DNA of 64,000 nt, taken from Paenibacillus rhizosphaerae. Lineage in GTDB: Bacteria > Bacillota > Bacilli > Paenibacillales > Paenibacillaceae. Under the pieces are notes generated by a model, which was given only the letters and a program-made list of their open reading frames with translations, ran no database searches and was not told the DNA's origin. Shown here one piece after another: positions 40,571-49,561 of the stretch; the first letter of the stretch is position 1; every line of letters begins with the position of its first letter. The stretch lies in assembly GCF_014192015.1 (NCBI RefSeq), contig NZ_JACHXJ010000003.1:733200-797199 (forward strand), in the 5' to 3' direction. The position numbers were made by a program, and so were the translations under genes.

Positions 40571-41485
40571 TTATTGCAGGCGGTACCATGCCGGCGGCCC
40601 CCCGTTTTGAAAATCATGCGTGTCGATCGTCCGCTCGATCTTTTCCAGCATTTCCTGCACTCTATCATGTTGGATGCCCCCGATCAAGGTCGCGTGCTGG
40701 TTCAGCGCCACAAACAGATTGTATTTCGGCCAAAAGTCATCCGGAATGCCATCTTGGAAATATCCATGGACCTGGCCCTTGGCAAAATACGGGCTGACCA
40801 TGCAGGTATACTTCGGCAGTTTAAAAAAATCCTCCCACGGGTCTCCCCAGTCAAACCGGCCGAAGTCGATCACACCGGCAAACCGATGGTTCTGAAAGAT
40901 CAGGTTGGATGGGTGAAAATCGTCATGCTGGAAGGTTACCGGACTGTTTTTAAGCAGCTCCAGGTGATCGTCGATATAGCTCTCCAAATCGTTCTGCCGA
41001 TGGAAGCGAAGGCCCATTTCCCGAACCTACTCCTTTTTCTGCCTGTATTTCTCTGCACGCCGTGCCGCCCATTCGATGGGGACATCAGGGATGACCTGAT
41101 GGATCTTCCTCAATTCTCTTCCAGCCGCCGCCCCCTGCTGAAGCTGAGTCTCCGGGGTTAATCCGGACAAATCTTCTTCCCCGCTAACGCCAGGGATGTA
41201 GGTCAGCAAGAATAAATAGCAGAGGTCAAGATACCCAGCCAGCCCGGCCATCAGCGGCTTGGAGCAGCGCACCTGATTCGCTTCGTGCTTCCGGAGCAGC
41301 TCGAACTCCAAACGTTGTCTGGCATACGCCCTTCCTTCATGTACCCGCAGCAGGTACACCGGGGTATCCGCCTGATACAACACAAATTTCCGCGCGTCCG
41401 AAAATCCCTTCTCAAGCGGCTCAGCCCGGTCATACCCAACTTGCTCCCTGATTTCGGCGAGTAACTTCCGAATCCGCTTCTCCAT
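40571..41485 (-). pseudogene. Aminoglycoside phosphotransferase-like gene with an in-frame TAG
   Basis: Two adjacent frames are one gene. The N-terminal part (starting MEKRIRKLLAEIREQVG, ending YRQKKE) runs to a TAG at 41029-41027; the same reading frame continues directly with VREMGLRFHRQ...FQHDDFHPSNLIF...VIDFGRFDWGDPWEDFFKL to 40571. The kinase motifs HxDxxxxN and the magnesium-binding DFG-like ID are intact, and the total length of about 304 residues is normal for the APH family. So there is a single nonsense codon between the lobes. It is a recent pseudogene, a read-through gene, or a sequence error. Start at 41485 chosen for AGAGGG spacing. Confidence 0.85.
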
Positions 41486-41607
41486 CGTTTTCATCCCTCT
41501 CCCCTGCCGTCCATGTGTTATTACGTTGTTCTCCCCGTCTCTGTACCATCCACCATATAGAGATCCCAACGCTATAGCCGTATAATGGTATCAAAAATAT
41601 ACAGGAA

Positions 41608-42591
41608 ATGGGTGCAAAGGAAATGGCATTGCCTGACGTTCACCACAATTTTAGGCAGTTCTTTGATGGTTTGCAGATGCATGGTTCATCAGGGCGCCGC
41701 TACGAACGCATGAATCTTCATTCATGGATGGGAGAAGGATCGGTGCAGCGCCTGGCTCCCCGCCAGGATCTAGGGGTGGCGGCAGTCGATTTTCGTTTGA
41801 ACGATGACTATACTGTAGCCCTGCACACCCAGGTGCCTATGGTCGAGCTGAGCTGCTGTGTTCAAGGCTATCGGAGAGTTGAGGTGTCCGGCAGGGAGTT
41901 CGAAATGAAGCCGGGGAGCTGGAGCCTCCAGTTTGCCAACCCGGCGGAAGCCCGCATGCCTTTTACCAAACATCAGCCGTTTCAAATGATGAGCATCGCC
42001 ATTCCCGTCACCGCCTTCCATCATTTCATGGAAAATGCCGAGGGGACGCGGGCCGTGGATTTTCATCAGATTATCGGGACGCTGCCATACCGGGTGTTCC
42101 AGGAAGCCTATGATCCCGCTTCGGGCCACCTCCTGCAGCAGATGATGGAAGCCTCCGCCCGGCCGGACTCGCTGAGCTTAGAAATGGAGTGCCGGATTCT
42201 GGAGCTGCTGTCCCATGCGTTCCGTTCGATACTCCTTGACAGGGAGCAGAGGCCCTCCGGTCTATCCAGAACGGATCTGTCCAAGCTGGAACGGGCGAGG
42301 GAAATCATACTGGATAAAATGAGCCATCCGCCGTCCTTATCGGAGCTCTCCCGCCTCATCGGCCTGAACGAATTCAAGCTGAAGACCGGCTTTAAGGACC
42401 GGTACGGCAGCACCGTGTTCGGATATCTGAGGGAGGCCCGGCTGGAAACGGCATACCGCCTGCTTCAAGAGCCCCATGCCAGCGTTATCGACGTATCCGT
42501 GTCGGTAGGTTATTCCAATCCCAGTTATTTCGCCGAGGCGTTCCGCGGGAAGTACGGCATGAACCCGGGTACGCTGATTCGGAAAGCGTAA
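41608..42591 (+). CDS. AraC-family transcriptional regulator
   Basis: 327 residues. The N-terminal part (about 1-220) is a cupin-like ligand-binding region; the C-terminal 100 residues hold two helix-turn-helix units (SLSELSRLIGLNEFKLKTGFKDRYGSTVFGYLREARLETA and VIDVSVSVGYSNPSYFAEAFRGKYGMNPG). This matches the AraC family and especially the ferric-siderophore regulator PchR-like branch. It is divergent from the phosphotransferase remnant and followed by the peroxiredoxin gene. Two close ATG codons (41608, 41623) make the exact start uncertain. Confidence 0.88.
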   Translation: MGAKEMALPDVHHNFRQFFDGLQMHGSSGRRYERMNLHSWMGEGSVQRLAPRQDLGVAAVDFRLNDDYTVALHTQVPMVELSCCVQGYRRVEVSGREFEMKPGSWSLQFANPAEARMPFTKHQPFQMMSIAIPVTAFHHFMENAEGTRAVDFHQIIGTLPYRVFQEAYDPASGHLLQQMMEASARPDSLSLEMECRILELLSHAFRSILLDREQRPSGLSRTDLSKLERAREIILDKMSHPPSLSELSRLIGLNEFKLKTGFKDRYGSTVFGYLREARLETAYRLLQEPHASVIDVSVSVGYSNPSYFAEAFRGKYGMNPGTLIRKA

Positions 42592-42699
42592 CGCCTCACA
42601 AAAAATCCCGCCAACCAGCATCCGGCTCCGCCCACTGGTAGTGCTTCATTCCCTGATCACGATATGATGAGCGCATATCCGACAAGGGAGAGTGAAGAC

Positions 42700-43359
42700 A
42701 TGTCCGATTCACCCCAATTGAAGCTGAATGACGAACTGGCGGCCACAACCCGGCACGGCCTGGAAGTGCTGCCCGCAGCCGTTACCGAAGCGTTCGAGCG
42801 CTCCATCGAGGACTTACGCATATCCGGTGCCGCACGCGGCCTGAAGGCTGGAGATGACGCGCCCGATTTTACGTTAAGCAATCAGGCAGGTGACCCCGTT
42901 ACGTTATCTGAAGAATTTGCGCACGGTCCGGTCATTCTGACCTTTTACCGCGGAGAGTGGTGCCCGTTCTGCAATTTGGAATTAAGGGCCTACCAGCGGA
43001 TGTTGGACCGCATTCATGAAGCTGGAGCCCGGCTGCTCGCCATCAGTCCCCAGACGCCGGACCACTCCTTGTCTATGCAGGAAAAGAACGGACTCGGTTA
43101 TCATGTTCTGAGCGACCTGCACAACAAGGTGGCGGAGAAATACAGGTTGACCTTCCGTCTGGCGGAAGACGTGCAGCAGGTGTACCGGTCACTTGGTTTT
43201 CCCCTGGACCAATTCAACGGTGACGATTCGTGGGAGCTTCCCGTGCCCGCCACTTACGTCATCGATCCGCAGGGCGTGGTCCGTTATGCCAGCGTGGACC
43301 CGGATTACCGGACGCGCGCCGAGCCGGAAGAAGTGGTGCAATTCGCGGAAAGCATCTAG
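42700..43359 (+). CDS. Peroxiredoxin-like protein (AhpC/TSA, EWCPFC motif)
   Basis: 219 residues with a thioredoxin fold: FYRGEWCPFCNLELRAYQ holds the peroxidatic cysteine in a CPFC pair, so both cysteines of the disulfide may sit in one motif. The N-terminal 60 residues (from SDSPQLKLNDELAATTRHG) are an extra helical part. DGDDSWELPVPATYVIDPQGVV is the family's later strand. It probably reduces peroxides or acts as a bacterioferritin comigratory-type protein. GGGAGAG is seven bases before the ATG. Confidence 0.87.
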   Translation: MSDSPQLKLNDELAATTRHGLEVLPAAVTEAFERSIEDLRISGAARGLKAGDDAPDFTLSNQAGDPVTLSEEFAHGPVILTFYRGEWCPFCNLELRAYQRMLDRIHEAGARLLAISPQTPDHSLSMQEKNGLGYHVLSDLHNKVAEKYRLTFRLAEDVQQVYRSLGFPLDQFNGDDSWELPVPATYVIDPQGVVRYASVDPDYRTRAEPEEVVQFAESI

Positions 43360-43400
43360 GCGAAGCTTTTCTGGCGAGATTAGAGATCCTCACGCCTTAC

Positions 43401-43444
43401 AAAAAAAGCCCGGAACGACCTTATGGTCATTCCCGGGCTTTTTC
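43401..43444. terminator. Bidirectional terminator between peroxiredoxin and MocR-like genes
   Basis: AAAGCCCGG and CCGGGCTTT, with the inner GACC/GGTC, form a long stem; both strands continue with a T-run. It overlaps the last codons of the MocR-like gene. Confidence 0.85.
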
Positions 43445-44864
43445 ACTTTTCCCCCTGTTCCCTCAGCCCCCCTGCAATTCGCCGGACCCCCTCTGGAATC
43501 TGCTGCTCGGCTACATCGCCGAATCCCATAATCAGCCGGTCCTCGAACCGCCCCTTCACGATGGCATACGTTTCGGCCGGATAAATCCGTACACCCCTTT
43601 CCGCCAGCGCTTTGACCCGCTCCTCGTCAAAAACATGACCTGAAAATCCTGCGATCAAATGCAGTCCCGCAGCGTCGCCGCTCACTTGAACCGTGTTCCC
43701 GAACGTTTCGCCCAGACTGCGGATCAGCAGCTTTCTTCTCCGGCTGTATAGCCGCTTCATGCGGGTGACATGGCGCTGCAAATGCTGATCCGCGATAAAC
43801 CGTGCCAGGATGGCCTGATCCAGCGTAGGCGTATGCATATCCATAAGCCGCTTGACCCCTTCCATGGACGCGACCAAGTCCCGCGGCAAAACCATATAGC
43901 CGATGCGAAGCGCCGGGAACAAATTTTTGCTGAAGGTGCCGATGTAGATCACCCGCACGGCATCCAGCTCCCTTAACGCATGGACCGGCAAGCCCGCGTA
44001 ACGAAACTCGCTGTCATAATCGTCCTCAATGATGTAGCAACCGGTATAACGCGCATACTCCAGCAGTTCCATCCGCCGTCCGATAGATAAAATGCTGCCG
44101 AACGGAAACTGATGCGACGGCGTCACAAAAACAAGGCGGGGATGGGCCTGAACGGGAATATCCTGAACCCGCAGCCCATGGGCATCCACCGGAACCGGTA
44201 CGATGTCCGCGCCGGCCGTCTGAAAAATCCCATGGATAAACGTGGATGTCGGGTCCTCCGAGATGACCGTCTCTCCCGGCTGCAGCAGCAGCTTGCATAC
44301 CAGCGTGATCGCCTGCGTCGCACCGGCCGTAACCACGACCTGCTCGGGATCGCATACGATGCCCTTCGTATGGAGCAGCATTTCGCATATCTGAATGCGC
44401 AGCCCCCAGTGCCCTGCGGGACCGGCATACCCGTATTCCCGGTCGTCCAGCTGGTCATATACCTTATAGGCGACCTCGCGCCACTTTTTGCGCGGAACAT
44501 GCTCCATCGACGGAAAGCTCGGGCGGAAATCGACTCCGTCGAAACCATAACCGTCATCAGGCTGCTTCCGGGAGAAATGAGGGTTCTGATCCGATGGCTC
44601 GAAGCTTGCTGGCTTCCTGTTTTCCAAATCGACCACATACGTCCCCGATCCGAGCCGCCCTTCCAAATACCCCTCCGCTACCAGCTGCTCATATACGCTG
44701 ACGACCAGCGTTCGTGACACGCCGAGTTCCTGCGCCAGCTCCCGGCTCGACGGCAGGCGCATCCCCGCGAAATATTGACCCTGGAAGATCCGCTCCCTGA
44801 GCAAGGAATAGATTTGTCTTGTTTTGGTGTCCGCTGCCTGCACCCCTGTAGAGTCCTGTACCAA
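43443..44864 (-). CDS. MocR-family regulator (GntR-type DNA-binding plus aminotransferase domain)
   Basis: 473 residues. Winged helix of the GntR type at 15-85 (YSLLRERIFQGQYFAGMRLPSSRELAQELGVSRTLV), then a fold-type I aminotransferase domain. PLP motifs include VTAGATQAITLVCKLL, EDDYDSEFR and SKNLFPALRIGY with the Schiff-base lysine. MocR proteins regulate neighbouring transport or PLP-related genes. It is divergent from the MFS gene at 44986, with 120 bases between, so it probably controls that gene. The start is a TTG or the ATG equivalent at 44864 with GGGAG nine bases upstream. Confidence 0.92.
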   Translation of the reverse strand: MVQDSTGVQAADTKTRQIYSLLRERIFQGQYFAGMRLPSSRELAQELGVSRTLVVSVYEQLVAEGYLEGRLGSGTYVVDLENRKPASFEPSDQNPHFSRKQPDDGYGFDGVDFRPSFPSMEHVPRKKWREVAYKVYDQLDDREYGYAGPAGHWGLRIQICEMLLHTKGIVCDPEQVVVTAGATQAITLVCKLLLQPGETVISEDPTSTFIHGIFQTAGADIVPVPVDAHGLRVQDIPVQAHPRLVFVTPSHQFPFGSILSIGRRMELLEYARYTGCYIIEDDYDSEFRYAGLPVHALRELDAVRVIYIGTFSKNLFPALRIGYMVLPRDLVASMEGVKRLMDMHTPTLDQAILARFIADQHLQRHVTRMKRLYSRRRKLLIRSLGETFGNTVQVSGDAAGLHLIAGFSGHVFDEERVKALAERGVRIYPAETYAIVKGRFEDRLIMGFGDVAEQQIPEGVRRIAGGLREQGEK

Positions 44865-44985
44865 TACGCCTTACTCCCTTCCTCTTCAAATTGGTATGAT
44901 CAAAACCGCTCCAGATTGGTGCTTATTACAGCCAATCTAGCATGATAGGATGGATTTTGCAATGAATGGAAGGAAGGTGACGCCT

Positions 44986-46206
44986 ATGTATCGGTCTTCA
45001 AAACCAACCCCTGGCAGCCTCATGACCGCCGCTCTCTTTCTGGCCGCCCTGAATCTGCGCCCAGCCATCAGCTCCGTATCCCCGCTGCTCGCGCTCATTC
45101 GGGACGACCTGGGCATGTCGTCCGCAGCGGCAAGCCTGCTGACATCCATCCCCGTGCTGTGCATGGGATTGTTATCACCGGTCTCGGCCAAGCTGGCCGG
45201 ACGTGTGGGGACCGAACGCGTGATTCGCTGGTCCCTTGTCCTCATCGGATTTGGAACGGTCCTGCGGCTGTTCGTCCACTCAGCCGGAGTATTGCTGTTG
45301 ACCGCCCTGATTTCAGGGCTTGGCATTGCAGCCATGGGCCCCCTGCTGTCCGGATTTATTAAGCAGCATTTTCCGAGCAGCGTCCCTGCAATGATCGCCG
45401 TCTACTCGGCCGGCTTGTCGCTTGGGGCTGCGCTGGCTTCGAGCTTATCCCTGCCCTTGCAGGCAGATTCCCAATCGTGGCAAACCGCCTTAGCGATATG
45501 GTCGGCACTCGGGGCGGCCGGCGCCGCCGTCTGGTGGACCATGCACCGGAGGAACCGTTCCGGTCCGCGAAAGGTTAGCGATGCCCCAACTGCCGGACTG
45601 CCTTGGCGGAACCCCAAAGCATGGCTGCTCACCCTGCACTTCGGCCTTATGGCAGCCTGCTTCTATTCCCTCCTCGCCTGGCTGCCGCCCGTGATGCAAA
45701 GCCTGGGGTACACCTCGTCGGAAGCAGCTGCCATGCTCACCATCTTTGCCATCACGCAGATTCCGGCCGGGACGATCCTGCAGCGGCTGCTGAGGCGCTT
45801 CCCTTCCCGCCTGCTGTGGCTATGGGTATCATCGATTACGCAGCTGGCTGGTCTGATCCTGCTGTTCTCGCCTTTGCCCTGGCTGGCCGCGGCCTTGATC
45901 GGCCTGGCCTGCGGGACCTTATTTGCGCTGGGCCTACTCCTCCCGATGGACGCAGCTGCAACCAGTCAAGAGGCCGCATCATGGGCAGCCATGACGCAAT
46001 CCGCCGGTTACTTGATCGGGGCCGCAGGGCCTTTTCTCATCGGCCTGGTCCATGATGCCGCAGGTCCATTTTCGTTTGCCATTTACGGCTTGATGGGGGT
46101 CACTGTCGCGCTCATCGTCGTTCAATGGTTCGTGGCTCGTTTTCAAGCACATAAAAGGGTTGGTTCCAAGGCAGTGCCGGCAAAAAGGGTGGATCTCTCC
46201 GAATAA
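44986..46206 (+). CDS. MFS transporter of the CynX/NimT family
   Basis: 406 residues with 12 hydrophobic segments. The signature LNLRPAISSVSPLL at the start of helix 1 and the DRGMS/LLTSIPVLCMGLLSP region are typical of CynX/NimT (cyanate or 2-nitroimidazole transport-like). Substrate unknown. The start ATG at 44986 has GGAAGG eight bases upstream; the frame is open from 44950 but that precedes it. Divergent from the MocR-like regulator gene, which is a likely controller. Confidence 0.88.
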   Translation: MYRSSKPTPGSLMTAALFLAALNLRPAISSVSPLLALIRDDLGMSSAAASLLTSIPVLCMGLLSPVSAKLAGRVGTERVIRWSLVLIGFGTVLRLFVHSAGVLLLTALISGLGIAAMGPLLSGFIKQHFPSSVPAMIAVYSAGLSLGAALASSLSLPLQADSQSWQTALAIWSALGAAGAAVWWTMHRRNRSGPRKVSDAPTAGLPWRNPKAWLLTLHFGLMAACFYSLLAWLPPVMQSLGYTSSEAAAMLTIFAITQIPAGTILQRLLRRFPSRLLWLWVSSITQLAGLILLFSPLPWLAAALIGLACGTLFALGLLLPMDAAATSQEAASWAAMTQSAGYLIGAAGPFLIGLVHDAAGPFSFAIYGLMGVTVALIVVQWFVARFQAHKRVGSKAVPAKRVDLSE

Positions 46207-46228
46207 GAGACACCCTGAATTGAAAACA

Positions 46229-46269
46229 AAAGACCCGCCGCGGGGATCGCTTCCTCCGTGCGGGTCTTC
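46229..46269. terminator. Terminator between the MFS and isochorismatase-family genes
   Basis: AAGACCCGC and GCGGGTCTT enclose a 20-base loop; the plus strand continues with a T-rich stretch. It sits between two convergent genes. Confidence 0.75.
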
Positions 46270-46285
46270 ATTCTATTTTTCCGAC

Positions 46286-46780
46286 TTAGCCCAATTCCAC
46301 CAGTGCCTCGATGACAGGATACGAAATGAGATGCCGGTCCCGGTAAATGTCCTGCACCGCGCCCGGCTTCGTGCTCACAATTCCCCTTTGCAGAATGGCT
46401 GCACGGAACCCTCTTTCCAGTGCACCGTTATAGGTGAACAGGACGCAGTATTCCGCGGCAAAACCGGACACCACCAGAAGATCGACGCCCTTTTCCGCAA
46501 GGATGGATTCCAGTTCCGTTTTCCAGAACGCATTGGAAAAGGTTTTATAAACCACCGTATCGCCGGGCTCCATCTGGATCCCTGGAATAAATCCGATTCC
46601 GTCCTCATTGACGTCCTCCGCGCCCTCCACATCTTTGATATGGATGACCGGATGGCCCTTCGAGCGCAGCAGACCGGCGGTGTAATTTATATATTCGCAG
46701 GCTCCGTCAATCGTTTGTTGATCCACGTACCCGTTCAGCAGATGCTTCTGCATATCAATGACCAGCAGACCCAGTTTCAA
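46286..46780 (-). CDS. Cysteine hydrolase of the isochorismatase family
   Basis: 164 residues. Catalytic triad candidates: Asp9 in LLVIDMQKHL, the lysine in YKTFSNAF and the nucleophile Cys in VSGFAAEYCVLFT. Members cleave isochorismate, nicotinamide or N-carbamoylated compounds; the substrate is open. GGAGGA stands about eight bases before the ATG. It is convergent with the MFS gene and separated from the zinc-ribbon gene by 190 bases, of which the AT-rich part (46800-46970) shows no gene. Confidence 0.88.
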   Translation of the reverse strand: MKLGLLVIDMQKHLLNGYVDQQTIDGACEYINYTAGLLRSKGHPVIHIKDVEGAEDVNEDGIGFIPGIQMEPGDTVVYKTFSNAFWKTELESILAEKGVDLLVVSGFAAEYCVLFTYNGALERGFRAAILQRGIVSTKPGAVQDIYRDRHLISYPVIEALVELG

Positions 46781-46986
46781 ATGTATTCCTCCTCAACTTG
46801 TTGATCTCTTATAAAGTACATTTCGAATTTCTATACGAAATTTCCTGGTTCAAATTGATTTTTTCCAACTTTTGACCCCTACATAGGGCTAATATCGTAC
46901 ACAATAGTAGTCAATTAGCACCTTTTTCCATGGGATGTTATGGAATATAGGCGAACCGTGTCAGTATAGGAGTGAAGTACATAGCT

Positions 46987-47361
46987 ATGACCTCCGTTGA
47001 GCAGATTCGCAGCCTTTCACAGACATCCCCCGCCGATGTCACTCGGGATTTGACGTTTATGTTTGAGGAAGGACTCCTCCCGGAAGGCAGAATCATCAAT
47101 GGAACCGTCTACATCCATCAGCAGGCCTTCGACGATTACTTTAACGATGAGTACGATGAAGAGTATGAAGACGGGGACTCCTCCTCTGATGAAACCGGTC
47201 ATGGACGCATCGAAGGAAGCCCTTCGGGATTTGAGCCCCCCGGTTCCGGCCATCCGTCCTCCCCGAAAACGGTCGAATGTCCCGGCTGCGGAGCAAGGGT
47301 GTTTCTGGGCGCAGAGCAGGAAAAAGAATGCGAGTACTGCGGCAATGTCGTTTGCGCCTAA
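46987..47361 (+). CDS. Acidic zinc-ribbon protein
   Basis: About 124 residues. The C-terminus has two CxxC pairs (CPGCGARVF...CEYCGN), a zinc ribbon; the middle is strongly acidic (DDYFNDEYDEEYEDG) and the N-terminal part (SVEQIRSLSQTSPADVTRDLTFMFEEG) looks helical. No signal or membrane segment, so cytoplasmic. The start is uncertain: an ATG at 46987 or a GTG at 46972, with GGAG close to the GTG. I do not recognise a family. It converges on the MFS gene. Confidence 0.7.
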   Translation: MTSVEQIRSLSQTSPADVTRDLTFMFEEGLLPEGRIINGTVYIHQQAFDDYFNDEYDEEYEDGDSSSDETGHGRIEGSPSGFEPPGSGHPSSPKTVECPGCGARVFLGAEQEKECEYCGNVVCA

Positions 47362-47383
47362 CTGCTTGGTGCTTAGTAGGACC

Positions 47384-48661
47384 TCACCCTTCCTTTTCCC
47401 CGCTTCGCCGGGTCCATGCCCAGAATAAAAGCGCAAGCGCACTGACGCCTGCCCCGAGCATGCACACACCATCCCAGCCGAATCGGGCATAAGTGCTTGT
47501 CGAGGCGATGGAGCCCGTAGCGCTGCCGATCGAATAAAACGTCATGTAAGCCGCGGTCAATCGGCTGCGGGATTCCGGGCGTACGCTGAAAATCATGCTC
47601 TGGTTCGTCACATGGACGGCCTGCACCGCCATATCGAGCAGAAGGATGCCCAGAATCAAGGACAGCAGGGAATGCTCCGTATATCGGATCGGAAGCCATG
47701 AAACGAGCAGCAGTGCCAAGGCGACACCTGTGGTACGCTGTCCCAGCCCCCGGTCGGCCAGCCGTCCGGCTCTTGCCGCCGAGAGGGCCCCGGCGGCCCC
47801 GGCAAGTCCGAACGCCCCGATCGCGGTGTGCGACAGGGAGAGCGGCGGACTGCTGAGCGGCAGCACCAGCGAGGTCCACAATATGCTGAACGCCATAAAA
47901 ATAAGCAGCGCCAGCACGGCGCGAACACGCAGGATCCGCTCCTGCACGTACAGACCCAGCACCGACCGAAGCAGTTGGGGATAGTTCAGCGAAGCCTTCT
48001 CCGGGTCCTTTCCCGGCAGCATCTTTAGCAGAATGCAGGCCACGATCAGCATCAGACCCGCAGACGCCAGGTAGACGGAGCGCCAGCCGGCGGCATCCGT
48101 TAGCAGGCCGGCGAATGTTCGGGCCAATAGAATCCCGATGACCACCCCACTCGTGACCACGCCGACGATCCGCCCTCGTGATTCGGGGGCCGCCAGCGTC
48201 GCGGCATATGCAACCAGCACCTGCGTGACCACGGCCAAAAGCCCGACGACCGCCATCCCTCCAAGCAGAATGCCCCGGTTAGTCGCCGTACCTACGACGA
48301 CCAGTGCAGCCACGGATATCAGCATCATGCCCGGAATTAACCTGCGGCGGTTCAACAAATCTCCCAGCGGAACGAGCAGCATCAAACCTATGGCATAGCA
48401 AATCTGCGTAACGGTAATGACCATCCCGACCGACGAATGCGAAATCCCGAACTGTGCCGCCAATGAATCCAGCAGCGGCTGGGCGTAATAGACGTTGGCG
48501 ACGGCCAAGCCGCACGCCGCGGCAAACAGCAGCGCACTCCAGCGGGTTATCGGCTGCACAGATGCAGCCAGTGCAACTGGAGCTGAGACCGTCTCTTCCT
48601 CTTTTTCAGGACCCGACCTTTCTCCGGTTACCATCGATTCGGTTTCCTGTAGTTTGTTCAC
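47384..48661 (-). CDS. MFS multidrug efflux transporter (arabinose-efflux/YnfM type)
   Basis: 425 residues with 12 hydrophobic segments. It has the MFS loop motif GDLLNRRRLIP after helix 2 and the later GRLADRGLGQRTTG between helices 8 and 9. The start is a GTG at 48661 behind GGGAGGGG (six bases). A TTGACA-18-TAAGGT promoter and a TetR-type palindrome lie upstream, shared with the divergent TetR gene, so expression is probably induced by a drug or metabolite that binds that regulator. Confidence 0.9.
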   Translation of the reverse strand: MNKLQETESMVTGERSGPEKEEETVSAPVALAASVQPITRWSALLFAAACGLAVANVYYAQPLLDSLAAQFGISHSSVGMVITVTQICYAIGLMLLVPLGDLLNRRRLIPGMMLISVAALVVVGTATNRGILLGGMAVVGLLAVVTQVLVAYAATLAAPESRGRIVGVVTSGVVIGILLARTFAGLLTDAAGWRSVYLASAGLMLIVACILLKMLPGKDPEKASLNYPQLLRSVLGLYVQERILRVRAVLALLIFMAFSILWTSLVLPLSSPPLSLSHTAIGAFGLAGAAGALSAARAGRLADRGLGQRTTGVALALLLVSWLPIRYTEHSLLSLILGILLLDMAVQAVHVTNQSMIFSVRPESRSRLTAAYMTFYSIGSATGSIASTSTYARFGWDGVCMLGAGVSALALLFWAWTRRSGEKEG

Positions 48662-48694
48662 AACAAACCCCTCCCGGATTTCCAATTATCATAA

Positions 48695-48710
48695 CATACC
48701 GATCAGTATA
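48695..48710. promoter_or_regulatory. TetR-type operator at the MFS promoter
   Basis: CATACCGATCAGTATA is nearly the same as the site before the tetR-type gene (48885-48900) and fits a palindrome CATAcCGATCGgTATG. It lies just after the MFS -10 element, where a repressor would block transcription. Confidence 0.65.
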
Positions 48711-48725
48711 TAATGATTTGTGCTT

Positions 48726-48755
48726 ACCTTACCTTCTCGAGCGAAGTGCTGTCAA
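48726..48755 (-). promoter_or_regulatory. Promoter of the MFS efflux gene
   Basis: TTGACA (48755-48750), 18 bases, TAAGGT (48731-48726). The start site would fall near 48719, next to the operator at 48695-48710. Confidence 0.6.
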
Positions 48756-48850
48756 GAGGTTCGTGGATTGAAATTGTTAATGGGTCTGAATTTTAAAGAT
48801 AAAACAAAATAATTATAAGCAAATCCGATCATAGATCTTGGCTGACCGAA

Positions 48851-48879
48851 TTGACAGGAAGGGATGAATCTCCTACAAT
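48851..48879 (+). promoter_or_regulatory. Promoter of the tetR-type gene
   Basis: TTGACA (48851-48856), 17 bases, TACAAT (48874-48879), an almost perfect sigma-A promoter. The operator CATACCGATCGATATG follows at once (48885-48900). Confidence 0.8.
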
Positions 48880-48884
48880 ATAAA

Positions 48885-48900
48885 CATACCGATCGATATG
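48885..48900. promoter_or_regulatory. TetR-type operator at the tetR-type promoter
   Basis: CATACCGATCGATATG, a palindrome with one mismatch pair, placed at the expected start of transcription, so the regulator would repress itself. Confidence 0.7.
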
Positions 48901-48917
48901 AAATGAGGTGCCCGAAA

Positions 48918-49499
48918 ATGGTTAGGCAGCGTGAATTCGATGTGGATCAGGCGCTGGAAGACGCCATGCATATATTTTGGAGTAAAGGCTATGAGGCCAC
49001 GTCTTTAAGCGATCTGACGGCGGGAATGGGCATTCAGCGCCCAAGCATTTACTCCGCGTTCGGGGATAAGAAGGAGCTGTTTGAAGCGGCTCTGCGGAAA
49101 TATACCGCCGCACATGCGGCGCAGGCCAGATCCCGGCTTCTGCACGGCGAGTCCGTCAAGGAAGCCTTCAGACGTTATTTTGAGGGGATTGTCGAGGAGT
49201 CTTATGCCGACCCGCAGAACCGCGGGTGCTTCTGCATTAATACGATGGTGGAAATGGCTCCGCATGACGAAAAATTCGAGATTTTGACACGGGAGCATGA
49301 GATGTATTTGGGGGCGATTTTTCAAGAGGCGATCGAGCGGGGGCTCCGTTCAGGCGAGCTGCACACCGGTGTGGACGCCAGGTCCCTGGCGCAGACCCTG
49401 GTCGTCTCCTTGATCGGTCTGACGGTGATGATGAAAGCCCGCCCGGAGCGTTCCTTTGTCGATCATTCGGTCGAGGTGATACTCACGTTGATTCAATAA
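48918..49499 (+). CDS. TetR-family transcriptional repressor
   Basis: 193 residues; helix-turn-helix in the N-terminus (DQALEDAMHIFWSKGYEATSLSDLTAGMGIQRPSIYSAFGDKKELF) and a ligand-binding helical domain. The start ATG at 48918 has GAGG seven bases upstream. Two matching palindromes, one at its own promoter and one at the divergent MFS gene, make it the likely repressor of both. The ligand is probably a drug or organic compound. Confidence 0.92.
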   Translation: MVRQREFDVDQALEDAMHIFWSKGYEATSLSDLTAGMGIQRPSIYSAFGDKKELFEAALRKYTAAHAAQARSRLLHGESVKEAFRRYFEGIVEESYADPQNRGCFCINTMVEMAPHDEKFEILTREHEMYLGAIFQEAIERGLRSGELHTGVDARSLAQTLVVSLIGLTVMMKARPERSFVDHSVEVILTLIQ

Positions 49500-49561
49500 A
49501 GATGCACGTAGTGAAATGATCCCTGTGCCCGGGAAAAATAGCTGGGGGGGCTGCCAGCGGA

